Source: Gordius sp. MW1
Taxonomy: Eukaryota; Nematomorpha; Gordioida; Gordea; Gordiidae
Direction of reading: 5' to 3'
Assembly (NCBI GenBank): GCA_964036665.1
Contig: OZ038528.1
Coordinates: 15,236,245-15,300,244, forward strand
Length of the DNA: 64,000 nucleotides
Shown here: positions 1 to 11,449 of the stretch, piece after piece
Layout: every line of letters begins with the position of its first letter
How positions within the stretch are numbered: the first letter of the stretch is position 1
The notes under the pieces: model-generated
Told to the model about the DNA's origin: nothing
What the model saw: only the letters and a program-made list of their open reading frames with translations
Database searches by the model: none
Translations under genes and position numbers: made by a program

Positions 1-599
1 TTTACAAAAACGTGGTCCTAGCCCCCATGGCTCGGACAAGAATTAAATAATTAGTAGGGTCTCGGGCAGGCAATCCTAACCAACAAACCTTATAAATAGT
101 GTTTAGATCATATAGCTTTCAACTTAAACCCTTCCTTTCTTTCGTTAATAATTTTGCTTAAATAGTACAAATAATGTTCTCATTTATTTTAAAAATAATC
201 AGCTAGAAAAGCCTAAAATTATTATAAGTAATACAAAAAACATTTACAACTATTATGCAACATTAACTAAAAATGTGTGATTTTAGTTAAATTATTACCA
301 AAAAAATAATTAAATAACATGTAGTGATTCTTTAATTTTCAATCACATTCTCCTCGTTTTGAATTAAAAATCATTTAATCATGAAATTTAATTCTAATTT
401 TGATGTAAACTAAATTTTGAATGTAAAATTTGCATTAAGGTTCAAAATTAGGCCCAATTTAATAAAAATGCGGAGTTAAAAAATTATTCCGGACTTTAAC
501 GACCTTAGCCAAATGTTTTTTTTGGTGAGGGAAACAGTATTGCCCATCGTGCAAGACGTCGGCATTATTATTATTTGTTGCCTCCATTATTTATGTGTA

Positions 600-782
600 C
601 GGTAACGCTTTTATTCTTCCGCGCTCGCAAGTGTTATTTAAGCGCAATTGCGCTTACTTTACCCCCTTTCTATTGGTTGAATGTTATTCTCGTTGTTAAA
701 TTGACGATTAAATATATATAAAATTTAGAACCCGCGTCCACCGCCATTTTAATTTTATTCCTAATTTAATTCACCCAACGAA
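600..782 (+). promoter_or_regulatory. H2B promoter, U1
   Basis: Upstream region of H2B. Visible elements are a perfect 18 bp palindrome TAAGCGCAATTGCGCTTA at 639-656, an inverted CCAAT box (ATTGG, 672-676) and a TATA box (TATATATAAA, 713-722). The spacing is that of a polymerase II core promoter. The start codon lies about 60 bp after the TATA box. The role of the palindrome is not known; it is kept in all six units. Confidence 0.7.
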
Positions 783-1148
783 ATGCCCCCTAAACCGAGT
801 GGAAAAGCCGTGAAAAAGACGAGCAAGCCGAAGACAACTAAAACCGACAAGAAAAGGAAGAAATCGAGAAGAGAATCCTACGGTATCTACATTTACAAAG
901 TTTTGAAGCAGGTCCACCCCGACACCGGTATCTCGAGCAAGGCGATGTCTATCATGAACTCCTTCGTGAACGATCTGTTCGAGAGGATAGCTGCCGAAGC
1001 GTCTCGTTTGGCTCACTACAACAAAAGGTCCACCATCTCGAGTCGAGAAATACAAACTGCAGTCAGGTTGTTGTTGCCGGGAGAATTGGCTAAACATGCC
1101 GTCAGCGAAGGCACCAAAGCTGTCACCAAATATACCAGTTCGAAATGA
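783..1148 (+). CDS. H2B: Histone H2B, U1
   Basis: Replication-dependent core histone that pairs with H2A in the nucleosome. It is 121 residues long and intronless. The basic tail (residues 1-33, many Lys) starts [12 protein letters not shown], as in insect H2B. It is followed by the histone fold ([21 protein letters not shown] onward) and the C-terminal helix ending [10 protein letters not shown]116 matches the ubiquitinated Lys (human K120). The start is set by the conserved MPPK tail just downstream of a TATA box. A stem-loop lies 34 bp after the stop, and AATAAA at 1249-1254 could give a backup polyadenylated end. An antisense frame across the gene is a shadow. Copies in U1, U2, U3 and U5 encode the same protein. 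Confidence 0.98.
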   Translation: MPPKPSGKAVKKTSKPKTTKTDKKRKKSRRESYGIYIYKVLKQVHPDTGISSKAMSIMNSFVNDLFERIAAEASRLAHYNKRSTISSREIQTAVRLLLPGELAKHAVSEGTKAVTKYTSSK

Positions 1149-1181
1149 AAAGCTTCGCTCCTAGCTAAACCAACACCCAAC

Positions 1182-1197
1182 AGCCCTTTTCAGGGCT
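1182..1197 (+). terminator. Histone 3' stem-loop, H2B U1
   Basis: AGCCCT-TTTC-AGGGCT: a six-pair stem and four-base loop flanked by CCCAAC and ACCCA, matching the metazoan histone mRNA processing hairpin. A purine-rich stretch (AGAAGAAATTAG) downstream fits the U7-binding histone downstream element. The bottom pair is A-T rather than the usual G-C. Confidence 0.93.
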
Positions 1198-2562
1198 ACC
1201 CAAACTATACAGAAGAAATTAGTGTAACTTTATGTCATACCCACCTTGAATAAATTCTTATAATTAACATTATTTGCTATGCATTTGAATACATCAGTTA
1301 TAAATCTATTAGTAACATTAACGATAAGTAAAATTTTAAATGTTTAATTCATAATTCTTCAAATGAATTTTAATCAAAACTTAATTGACAACACTGATGA
1401 TAATGGGGCTCATGATGACCCCAAACATTCAATAGTCATGACTTGGTTGTTTTATAATATAAACTTTTCTAAATTTGGTTAATAATTTTGCATCCATAAT
1501 AAGTGCAGAATTATACCCTATTGCCAGATATGGCTTCTAAAAAATTTTTCAATGGCATGATTTGAAAGGTAAGTTGTTATAGGTCCTATAAGGAAATTTT
1601 GAACAAATGGACTTGACCAAACTTTAGGGCTTTTTGGCCCTTTATTTCAAGACAAAAAATCTATAGTAAAAATATCAAAATCAAATTTTACAGATCTATG
1701 GAGATAGAAAATTTAGTTTTCTCAAATTCAAATTATTATGGATTAAAAAGAAAAAGTTTACATTGAGTAACTTTGTGAATTGATTTTGGTAATATAAGCT
1801 CTAATTTCATGATTTGTAAATTCCTGGCTTCAATAATTTATACTAAATTGTAAAAACTCCATATGCCAATTTTTAATGTTTATTTATTCAGGACCACTTG
1901 GTAACAAATAGGTTTAGAATGGTGTTTAAACATATATTAATGAATAAAAATTTCATGTTGTAGAAGGTGAGGTGGGTCCTGCCCCGGGCATATAAAACTA
2001 TTGTATTTTTAAACTGTTTGATAAAATCAAGCCATATTTTGCAGAGATGTTCTACGATAAATTTTATTGAGCTACGGATAAATGAAACTAACTTTGTACA
2101 GTATTTTTAACCACCTAACGTACAGGGTGTTAAAATGAATGAGGATAAAAAATTTTAGTGCAATTGAATGTTTGGCAAAATTTTTAATGTCCCTAAAATG
2201 GAGGTAAATGAAAATTTTAGATTTGTTAAAAATGATAAAATTTAAATCTTAGACATTGAATACCCAATATCAATAGATAGTTATGCACCAGTTGGTTATT
2301 TTTACAGATGTGTTTATTTTTAATACAATTTTATTAAGTGTCAATAAAATAGTTATATAAGTTGCTGTCTTATTTTCTGTTTTTATTAAAGTGAGTGTTT
2401 AAGAAATTGATACTTTGCTCAGTTTACTTTACTTACTAAATTGTATAACTGGAAAAAGCTATTATTTTTCATTACAAATTAAGACATGAGTGACCTTAGA
2501 ACAACTAATTCAAAATTATGTATATTAAATATAAGTAGCTGTTTCTTCGATAAAGTATGGGT
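1198..2562. other. H2B-H2A spacer, U1
   Basis: About 1.36 kb of AT-rich sequence between the convergent 3' ends of H2B and H2A. No gene is seen. A 70-codon frame here is open only in U4 and U5; in U1-U3 a TAG closes it, and in U6 a 2 bp deletion breaks it, so it does not behave like a gene. A TTTATT at 2382-2387 could serve as a minus-strand AATAAA for H2A. Most of this spacer is the segment triplicated in U4 and U5. Confidence 0.7.
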
Positions 2563-2578
2563 GGCCCTGAAAAGGGCC
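2563..2578 (-). terminator. Histone 3' stem-loop, H2A U1
   Basis: On the minus strand this reads GGCCCT-TTTC-AGGGCC followed by ACCC, the metazoan consensus with a G-C bottom pair. GAAGAAA further downstream fits a histone downstream element. It lies 26 bp past the H2A stop. Confidence 0.93.
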
Positions 2579-2604
2579 GTTGGGTGTTGTTGGAGAGTAA
2601 GCTA

Positions 2605-2979
2605 CTAGGCTTTGGTCTCGGATTTCTTGGGCAGGAGAATGCTTTGAATGTTGGGTAAAACGCCACCTTGAGCGATGGTAACGCCCGAGAGCAATTTATT
2701 CAACTCCTCATCGTTCCTGATAGCTAACTGTAAATGACGAGGAATGATCCTGGTCTTTTTGTTGTCACGAGCCGCGTTGCCAGCTAACTCTAATACTTCG
2801 GCGGCGAGGTATTCCATCACGGCAGCTAAATAGACGGGAGCCCCAGCTCCGACACGGCTAGCGTAGTTGCCCTTCCTCAGTAGACGGTGAATACGACCGA
2901 CGGGAAATTGGAGGCCAGCGCGACTGGAACGACTCTTTGCCTTCCCCTTTATTTTACCACCTTTACCACGGCCAGTCAT
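2605..2979 (-). CDS. H2A: Histone H2A, U1
   Basis: Canonical-type core histone H2A, 124 residues and intronless. The frame is open upstream to 3093, but the start is placed at 2979 because the conserved GRGKGGK tail begins there and U6 lacks the upstream extension. Seen: an N-tail [19 protein letters not shown], the histone fold from [19 protein letters not shown], acidic-patch residues E56, E61, E64, D90, E91, E92 (counting Met), and Lys118/119 in LLPKK, the usual ubiquitination site. Two oddities: the second residue is Thr where Ser is usual, so the first nine residues match those of H4, and the L1 loop reads NYASRVG where most animal H2A read NYAERVG. H2A is divergently paired with H4. Confidence 0.97.
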   Translation of the reverse strand: MTGRGKGGKIKGKAKSRSSRAGLQFPVGRIHRLLRKGNYASRVGAGAPVYLAAVMEYLAAEVLELAGNAARDNKKTRIIPRHLQLAIRNDEELNKLLSGVTIAQGGVLPNIQSILLPKKSETKA

Positions 2980-3522
<543 letters not shown>

Positions 3523-3556
3523 ACATTTCCCACCTTCCCAAAAACTAACACCCAAC

Positions 3557-3572
3557 AGCCCTTTTCAGGGCT
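3557..3572 (+). terminator. Histone 3' stem-loop, H4 U1
   Basis: AGCCCT-TTTC-AGGGCT with CCCAAC before and ACCCC after, as for H2B. The purine-rich TCGAAGAAATTAG follows and fits a histone downstream element. Confidence 0.93.
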
Positions 3573-4137
3573 ACCCCATATTATATCGAAGAAATTAGCA
3601 CATACCTTTAATTTATTACATTATATTTGGTGGAATAAACATGGTTGTATAAATAACAATAGCAATTAATATCATATTAAAGGTCTAATGTCACGTCATT
3701 GTTGCGCAAAGTTAATTGATTTAAATTCTAAACGCTTAACAGTTTTTATTCTCTTTTTCTAGTTAAATAAGTGAAATAGTTCCGCTAATTAGATAATAAT
3801 AATAACTGAATAGTCCATGAGTAATTCAAAAACCAAGGTTATAAAACCCGAATTCCACTTTAATATTACAATTTACACCAGCTTCACGTAAGTTGCCTTA
3901 GTGATGACCATTTTAATCACGTTTTTAAAACTTTCTACTATCACGTTTTATAAAAAAATTATTCATACACCTTTCTCATAAAAAGGAATGTTTTAAATAA
4001 ATAGGTGAATTTGTGTTTGAGCATGTAAGCAGAGTTGAATTAGGTTTTCTAAATCCATAAACATTTCGAGAGATTATCATTTGGCCCCTCCATAAATCCT
4101 TATTGCTCCCCTCTAATCCAATGCTGGATACGCCCAT

Positions 4138-4690
4138 GTTTACAAACTCTAAAAAATAAGATGCTTCAAGCCTTATCTATATTGTGAAAATTTTAAGCCA
4201 TATTCGCGCTGTCTCACACTTTTTTCTTGAAAATAGATTAATTTTATTCAAAGTTATTTGTTATAATTTTGACACAAAATACTCCATTTTGGATAAATAA
4301 GGGTTTATTTAATATCTTTTAAGGAGATGTTTAACCTGTACGTAATGTGATTAGATCCTTCCAGACACCCCTTAATGAATGCACATTTTTAAATATATCA
4401 AAAATTTAGGCATCTCCTTGAATTTGACAAACTTAAAAACAACGCCTAGTGAGAAGTATTCCCATTAAATTATTTTTAGACTTTTTGTTAGTCTTTAAAG
4501 ATAGTTGCAATGCTTCACAACAAATATTAAACATTTTTTTTTCAATTAAGCTTCTTTATACTGTAATCTTTTGACGCCGACGGTCTTATAACATTTTTTG
4601 GTAAATTTTATTTAATTATTATATTCGCTACTTCGATAATTTAAGCTATATTTTTATAGGGTTAGAGATTTTATTGTTCCATAGGTTGAT
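4138..4690 (+). repeat. Diverged intra-unit duplication, copy A
   Basis: This copy starts at TTTACAAACTCTAAAAAATA and shares ordered blocks with copy B at about 4829-5617: AAATAAGATG, the AGCCATATTC block, TAATTTTGA, the AGATGTTTAACCT block, the AGATC-TTCCAGACA block, AGGCATCT-CTT, CTTTTGACxCCGAC, and TTTTATTGTTCCA. The copies differ by many substitutions and indels, so the duplication is older than the last homogenisation of the array. Confidence 0.65.
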
Positions 4691-4706
4691 CTGGAAGGTT
4701 TACAAA

Positions 4707-4829
4707 CATGGCCGTAGCCATGGGGGGCAGTTTTATTAAAATTAAGGCTAAAATTTGGAAAATTATCAATTTAACCCTAACCCTATTGATTATCGCCCCC
4801 CTCTAATTACAATCCTGGCTACCACCATG
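4707..4829. mobile_element. MITE-1 (GGGCGTAGCC family), U1
   Basis: 123 bp element starting CATGGCCGTAGCC and ending GGCTACCACCATG, so roughly inverted ends, with G- and C-rich subterminal tracts. It is bounded by the 8 bp direct repeat TTTACAAA (4699-4706 and 4830-4837). An 8 bp duplication is the size used by hAT transposons. No coding capacity. Confidence 0.65.
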
Positions 4830-5617
4830 TTTACAAACTAAAAAAATAAGATGAAAATTAGAAGCCATATTCACCTTGTCTCACACGACAAATTTGAAAA
4901 ACTCTATCGAAAAATATAACCAATATGACGCAGAGTGATATCACGGCGACATTTTGTCATCAAGCATGGGCGTAGCCACGGGGGGGCGGCCGCTCCCCAC
5001 TAGCAAAAAAAAAATTAATGCAAAAACCCTTTAAATCAAAAAAAAATTATGTTTTGCCCCCCCCCCCTAATTGGACTTTTAAATGTTTCGCCCCCCCCCC
5101 TAATCCAAAACCTGGCTACGCCCATGTCATCAAGGCTCTTTTATTGTTACATAATCAGCTCTTACAAACCTTATTTTGTCACATATATGTAGTGGATTAT
5201 CATCATTATTTATTGATATTTGTAATAATTTTGATATGAAGTTCCCACTTTAAATGGGTTAATGTAAAAAATTTTTAGAAGATGTTTAACCTAGTACGTT
5301 ATGTGTATAGATCTTTCCAGACATGCCTTAGTGCACGCCCATTTTTATATATATCATCTAAATCTATAAACCAATTAATTCATTTGAGTTTTGACTCAAA
5401 AATATAGGCATCTTCTTAGATGTTGATTACTTAAAAACGCCAAAAGTAGCCGTCACTAAATTATTTATTATTAATTAAAATAGACTATCTCAAATAACCA
5501 TCGCGAAATATGTTTCTTATAATCATAGCTTTTGACACCGACAACCTTTCTTACAAATGTATACGGCAAATTTTTTTTAATTCATGCTTCAATTATAAAT
5601 GGTAAAAAATTTTATTG
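4829..5617 (+). repeat. Diverged intra-unit duplication, copy B
   Basis: Second copy of the block described at 4138-4690, now interrupted by MITE-2 at 4965-5126. It contains the AT-rich segment into which the U5 Helentron-like element later inserted. Confidence 0.6.
4965..5126. mobile_element. MITE-2 (GGGCGTAGCC family), U1
   Basis: 162 bp element with inverted ends CATGGGCGTAGCCACGG / CCTGGCTACGCCCATG and an 8 bp direct repeat TCATCAAG (4957-4964 and 5127-5134). It holds one G run and two C runs whose lengths vary between array units. Probably a non-autonomous hAT-type MITE. No protein is encoded. Confidence 0.75.
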
Positions 5618-6917
5618 TTCCAATGGACTCAAAACACTAATAAATATGAAAGCACGAGTTCTTTCGGGGTATTTATAAAATAATAGTTAAATTAAACTCC
5701 CGGTGTTTAGAGCAAAATTTGACACTATTTTAGATCAGAAACTAGGTGTTCACCCAACATTAGTTTAGGATCAATTTTTTCGCAGCGCAGTGTAAAAATG
5801 CTAATTCATCGTTAGATGAAATAATCTCGAGGAAACGTATATTTGGTCATATACTACATGATTAATTCAAGATTCTGTTAACATTTCTTCAAAAAAGTTC
5901 CTATCTTTTCATGAAGACTTCCTATTATCAAAAGTATGAATTCAAAAATTAAACCGCTATCGTTACACACTCATCATAAATATTTACCATTTAACAAAAT
6001 AATTTACAAAATTATATATTTTGAAAATTTTGATTATATCGATTAATTTTATTAGTTTGGTATATAACCATTCGTATCGCGCCAAGCATTATAATGCAAA
6101 CATTATTATTACTTTCCAAAAAATCTTAGTTATTTAACGGATTATTTACAATTTGACCTGACCCCTAATAAAATTATTATTTAATCCAAACTCATTGCGA
6201 ATATACATGTAAAGGTATTTTTGATCCAAAAAATTCAAATCTAATTATTTTATTTGATCCGATTAAATAAACAGACTTGACCCTTGAGAATGTGATTATT
6301 TTATCCAAATTCAGCGAATTTACAAAAACGTGGTCCTAGCCCCCATGGCTCGGACAAGAATTAAATAATTAGTAGGGTCTCGGGCAGGCAATCCTAACCA
6401 ACAAACCTTATAAATAGTGTTTAGATCATATAGCTTTCAACTTAAACCCTTCCTTTCTTTCGTTAATAATTTTGCTTAAATAGTACAAATAATGTTCTCA
6501 TTTATTTTAAAAATAATCAGCTAGAAAAGCCTAAAATTATTATAAGTAATACAAAAAACATTTACAACTATTATGCAACATTAACTAAAAATGTGTGATT
6601 TTAGTTAAATTATTACCAAAAAAATAATTAAATAACATGTAGTGATTCTTTAATTTTCAATCACATTCTCCTCGTTTTGAATTAAAAATCATTTAATCAT
6701 GAAATTTAATTCTAATTTTGATGTAAACTAAATTTTGAATGTAAAATTTGCATTAAGGTTCAAAATTAGGCCCAATTTAATAAAAATGCGGAGTTAAAAA
6801 ATTATTCCGGACTTTAACGACCTTAGCCAAATGTTTTTTTTGGTGAGGGAAACAGTATTGCCCATCGTGCAAGACGTCGGCATTATTATTATTTGTTGCC
6901 TCCATTATTTATGTGTA

Positions 6918-7100
6918 CGGTAACGCTTTTATTCTTCCGCGCTCGCAAGTGTTATTTAAGCGCAATTGCGCTTACTTTACCCCCTTTCTATTGGTTGAAT
7001 GTTATTCTCGTTGTTAAATTGACGATTAAATATATATAAAATTTAGAACCCGCGTCCACCGCCATTTTAATTTTATTCCTAATTTAATTCACCCAACGAA
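6918..7100 (+). promoter_or_regulatory. H2B promoter, U2
   Basis: Same elements as U1: palindrome at 6957-6974, inverted CCAAT at 6990-6994, TATA box at 7031-7040. Confidence 0.7.
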
Positions 7101-7466
7101 ATGCCCCCTAAACCGAGTGGAAAAGCCGTGAAAAAGACGAGCAAGCCGAAGACAACTAAAACCGACAAGAAAAGGAAGAAATCGAGAAGAGAATCCTACG
7201 GTATCTACATTTACAAAGTTTTGAAGCAGGTCCACCCCGACACCGGTATCTCGAGCAAGGCGATGTCTATCATGAACTCCTTCGTGAACGATCTGTTCGA
7301 GAGGATAGCTGCCGAAGCGTCTCGTTTGGCTCACTACAACAAAAGGTCCACCATCTCGAGTCGAGAAATACAAACTGCAGTCAGGTTGTTGTTGCCGGGA
7401 GAATTGGCTAAACATGCCGTCAGCGAAGGCACCAAAGCTGTCACCAAATATACCAGTTCGAAATGA
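7101..7466 (+). CDS. H2B: Histone H2B, U2
   Basis: 121-residue H2B, protein identical to the U1 copy, in the same setting (palindrome/CCAAT/TATA upstream, stem-loop 34 bp past the stop). Intact. Confidence 0.98.
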   Translation: MPPKPSGKAVKKTSKPKTTKTDKKRKKSRRESYGIYIYKVLKQVHPDTGISSKAMSIMNSFVNDLFERIAAEASRLAHYNKRSTISSREIQTAVRLLLPGELAKHAVSEGTKAVTKYTSSK

Positions 7467-7499
7467 AAAGCTTCGCTCCTAGCTAAACCAACACCCAAC

Positions 7500-7515
7500 A
7501 GCCCTTTTCAGGGCT
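7500..7515 (+). terminator. Histone 3' stem-loop, H2B U2
   Basis: AGCCCT-TTTC-AGGGCT, same as U1, followed by the purine-rich downstream element. Confidence 0.92.
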
Positions 7516-8880
7516 ACCCAAACTATACAGAAGAAATTAGTGTAACTTTATGTCATACCCACCTTGAATAAATTCTTATAATTAACATTATTTGCTATGC
7601 ATTTGAATACATCAGTTATAAATCTATTAGTAACATTAACGATAAGTAAAATTTTAAATGTTTAATTCATAATTCTTCAAATGAATTTTAATCAAAACTT
7701 AATTGACAACACTGATGATAATGGGGCTCATGATGACCCCAAACATTCAATAGTCATGACTTGGTTGTTTTATAATATAAACTTTTCTAAATTTGGTTAA
7801 TAATTTTGCATCCATAATAAGTGCAGAATTATACCCTATTGCCAGATATGGCTTCTAAAAAATTTTTCAATGGCATGATTTGAAAGGTAAGTTGTTATAG
7901 GTCCTATAAGGAAATTTTGAACAAATGGACTTGACCAAACTTTAGGGCTTTTTGGCCCTTTATTTCAAGACAAAAAATCTATAGTAAAAATATCAAAATC
8001 AAATTTTACAGATCTATGGAGATAGAAAATTTAGTTTTCTCAAATTCAAATTATTATGGATTAAAAAGAAAAAGTTTACATTGAGTAACTTTGTGAATTG
8101 ATTTTGGTAATATAAGCTCTAATTTCATGATTTGTAAATTCCTGGCTTCAATAATTTATACTAAATTGTAAAAACTCCATATGCCAATTTTTAATGTTTA
8201 TTTATTCAGGACCACTTGGTAACAAATAGGTTTAGAATGGTGTTTAAACATATATTAATGAATAAAAATTTCATGTTGTAGAAGGTGAGGTGGGTCCTGC
8301 CCCGGGCATATAAAACTATTGTATTTTTAAACTGTTTGATAAAATCAAGCCATATTTTGCAGAGATGTTCTACGATAAATTTTATTGAGCTACGGATAAA
8401 TGAAACTAACTTTGTACAGTATTTTTAACCACCTAACGTACAGGGTGTTAAAATGAATGAGGATAAAAAATTTTAGTGCAATTGAATGTTTGGCAAAATT
8501 TTTAATGTCCCTAAAATGGAGGTAAATGAAAATTTTAGATTTGTTAAAAATGATAAAATTTAAATCTTAGACATTGAATACCCAATATCAATAGATAGTT
8601 ATGCACCAGTTGGTTATTTTTACAGATGTGTTTATTTTTAATACAATTTTATTAAGTGTCAATAAAATAGTTATATAAGTTGCTGTCTTATTTTCTGTTT
8701 TTATTAAAGTGAGTGTTTAAGAAATTGATACTTTGCTCAGTTTACTTTACTTACTAAATTGTATAACTGGAAAAAGCTATTATTTTTCATTACAAATTAA
8801 GACATGAGTGACCTTAGAACAACTAATTCAAAATTATGTATATTAAATATAAGTAGCTGTTTCTTCGATAAAGTATGGGT

Positions 8881-8896
8881 GGCCCTGAAAAGGGCC
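8881..8896 (-). terminator. Histone 3' stem-loop, H2A U2
   Basis: Minus-strand GGCCCT-TTTC-AGGGCC, consensus form, 26 bp past the H2A stop. Confidence 0.92.
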
Positions 8897-8922
8897 GTTG
8901 GGTGTTGTTGGAGAGTAAGCTA

Positions 8923-9297
8923 CTAGGCTTTGGTCTCGGATTTCTTGGGCAGGAGAATGCTTTGAATGTTGGGTAAAACGCCACCTTGAGCGATGGTAAC
9001 GCCCGAGAGCAATTTATTCAACTCCTCATCGTTCCTGATAGCTAACTGTAAATGACGAGGAATGATCCTGGTCTTTTTGTTGTCACGAGCCGCGTTGCCA
9101 GCTAACTCTAATACTTCGGCGGCGAGGTATTCCATCACGGCAGCTAAATAGACGGGAGCCCCAGCTCCGACACGGCTAGCGTAGTTGCCCTTCCTCAGTA
9201 GACGGTGAATACGACCGACGGGAAATTGGAGGCCAGCGCGACTGGAACGACTCTTTGCCTTCCCCTTTATTTTACCACCTTTACCACGGCCAGTCAT
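8923..9297 (-). CDS. H2A: Histone H2A, U2
   Basis: 124-residue H2A identical to U1, including the Thr2 and L1-loop Ser. The start is at the MTGRGKGGK tail, not at the upstream in-frame ATG. Confidence 0.97.
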   Translation of the reverse strand: MTGRGKGGKIKGKAKSRSSRAGLQFPVGRIHRLLRKGNYASRVGAGAPVYLAAVMEYLAAEVLELAGNAARDNKKTRIIPRHLQLAIRNDEELNKLLSGVTIAQGGVLPNIQSILLPKKSETKA

Positions 9298-9840
<543 letters not shown>

Positions 9841-9874
9841 ACATTTCCCACCTTCCCAAAAACTAACACCCAAC

Positions 9875-9890
9875 AGCCCTTTTCAGGGCT
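9875..9890 (+). terminator. Histone 3' stem-loop, H4 U2
   Basis: AGCCCT-TTTC-AGGGCT, as in U1. Confidence 0.92.
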
Positions 9891-11024
9891 ACCCCATATT
9901 ATATCGAAGAAATTAGCACATACCTTTAATTTATTACATTATATTTGGTGGAATAAACATGGTTGTATAAATAACAATAGCAATTAATATCATATTAAAG
10001 GTCTAATGTCACGTCATTGTTGCGCAAAGTTAATTGATTTAAATTCTAAACGCTTAACAGTTTTTATTCTCTTTTTCTAGTTAAATAAGTGAAATAGTTC
10101 CGCTAATTAGATAATAATAATAACTGAATAGTCCATGAGTAATTCAAAAACCAAGGTTATAAAACCCGAATTCCACTTTAATATTACAATTTACACCAGC
10201 TTCACGTAAGTTGCCTTAGTGATGACCATTTTAATCACGTTTTTAAAACTTTCTACTATCACGTTTTATAAAAAAATTATTCATACACCTTTCTCATAAA
10301 AAGGAATGTTTTAAATAAATAGGTGAATTTGTGTTTGAGCATGTAAGCAGAGTTGAATTAGGTTTTCTAAATCCATAAACATTTCGAGAGATTATCATTT
10401 GGCCCCTCCATAAATCCTTATTGCTCCCCTCTAATCCAATGCTGGATACGCCCATGTTTACAAACTCTAAAAAATAAGATGCTTCAAGCCTTATCTATAT
10501 TGTGAAAATTTTAAGCCATATTCGCGCTGTCTCACACTTTTTTCTTGAAAATAGATTAATTTTATTCAAAGTTATTTGTTATAATTTTGACACAAAATAC
10601 TCCATTTTGGATAAATAAGGGTTTATTTAATATCTTTTAAGGAGATGTTTAACCTGTACGTAATGTGATTAGATCCTTCCAGACACCCCTTAATGAATGC
10701 ACATTTTTAAATATATCAAAAATTTAGGCATCTCCTTGAATTTGACAAACTTAAAAACAACGCCTAGTGAGAAGTATTCCCATTAAATTATTTTTAGACT
10801 TTTTGTTAGTCTTTAAAGATAGTTGCAATGCTTCACAACAAATATTAAACATTTTTTTTTCAATTAAGCTTCTTTATACTGTAATCTTTTGACGCCGACG
10901 GTCTTATAACATTTTTTGGTAAATTTTATTTAATTATTATATTCGCTACTTCGATAATTTAAGCTATATTTTTATAGGGTTAGAGATTTTATTGTTCCAT
11001 AGGTTGATCTGGAAGGTTTACAAA

Positions 11025-11449
11025 CATGGCCGTAGCCATGGGGGGCAGTTTTATTAAAATTAAGGCTAAAATTTGGAAAATTATCAATTTAACCCTAACC
11101 CTATTGATTATCGCCCCCCTCTAATTACAATCCTGGCTACCACCATGTTTACAAACTAAAAAAATAAGATGAAAATTAGAAGCCATATTCACCTTGTCTC
11201 ACACGACAAATTTGAAAAACTCTATCGAAAAATATAACCAATATGACGCAGAGTGATATCACGGCGACATTTTGTCATCAAGCATGGGCGTAGCCACGGG
11301 GGGGCGGCCGCTCCCCACTAGCAAAAAAAAATTTAATGCAAAAACCCTTTAAATCAAAAAAAAATTATGTTTTGCCCCCCCCCCCCCCCCTAATTGGACT
11401 TTTAAATGTTTCGCCCCCCCCCCTAATCCAAAACCTGGCTACGCCCATG
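11025..11449. mobile_element. MITE-1 and MITE-2 pair, U2
   Basis: Orthologous to the U1 pair: MITE-1 at 11025-11147 and MITE-2 at 11283-11449. MITE-2 is 5 bp longer than in U1 because its first poly-C tract is expanded. Confidence 0.7.

Larger units (their letters stand above)
3573..6318. other. H4-to-H2B spacer, U1
   Basis: 2.7 kb of AT-rich non-coding sequence. It contains an old internal duplication (copy A about 4138-4690, copy B about 4829-5617), two short MITEs, and a half-MITE end near 4120-4138 (GCTGGATACGCCCATG). Short frames here run through poly-C tracts and are not genes. The same layout recurs in U2 to U6. Confidence 0.7.

Noticed and set aside
771-1097. 108-codon antisense frame across each H2B gene
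   Set aside because: It is a mirror of the conserved H2B coding sequence and has no independent signals; it breaks or changes with silent H2B changes.
4780-4795. Telomere-like AACCCTAACCCTA in the spacer
   Set aside because: Only two units, inside MITE-1 and present in every histone unit; chance or MITE sequence, not a telomere remnant. The same holds for GGGTTAGGGTTAG near 49660.
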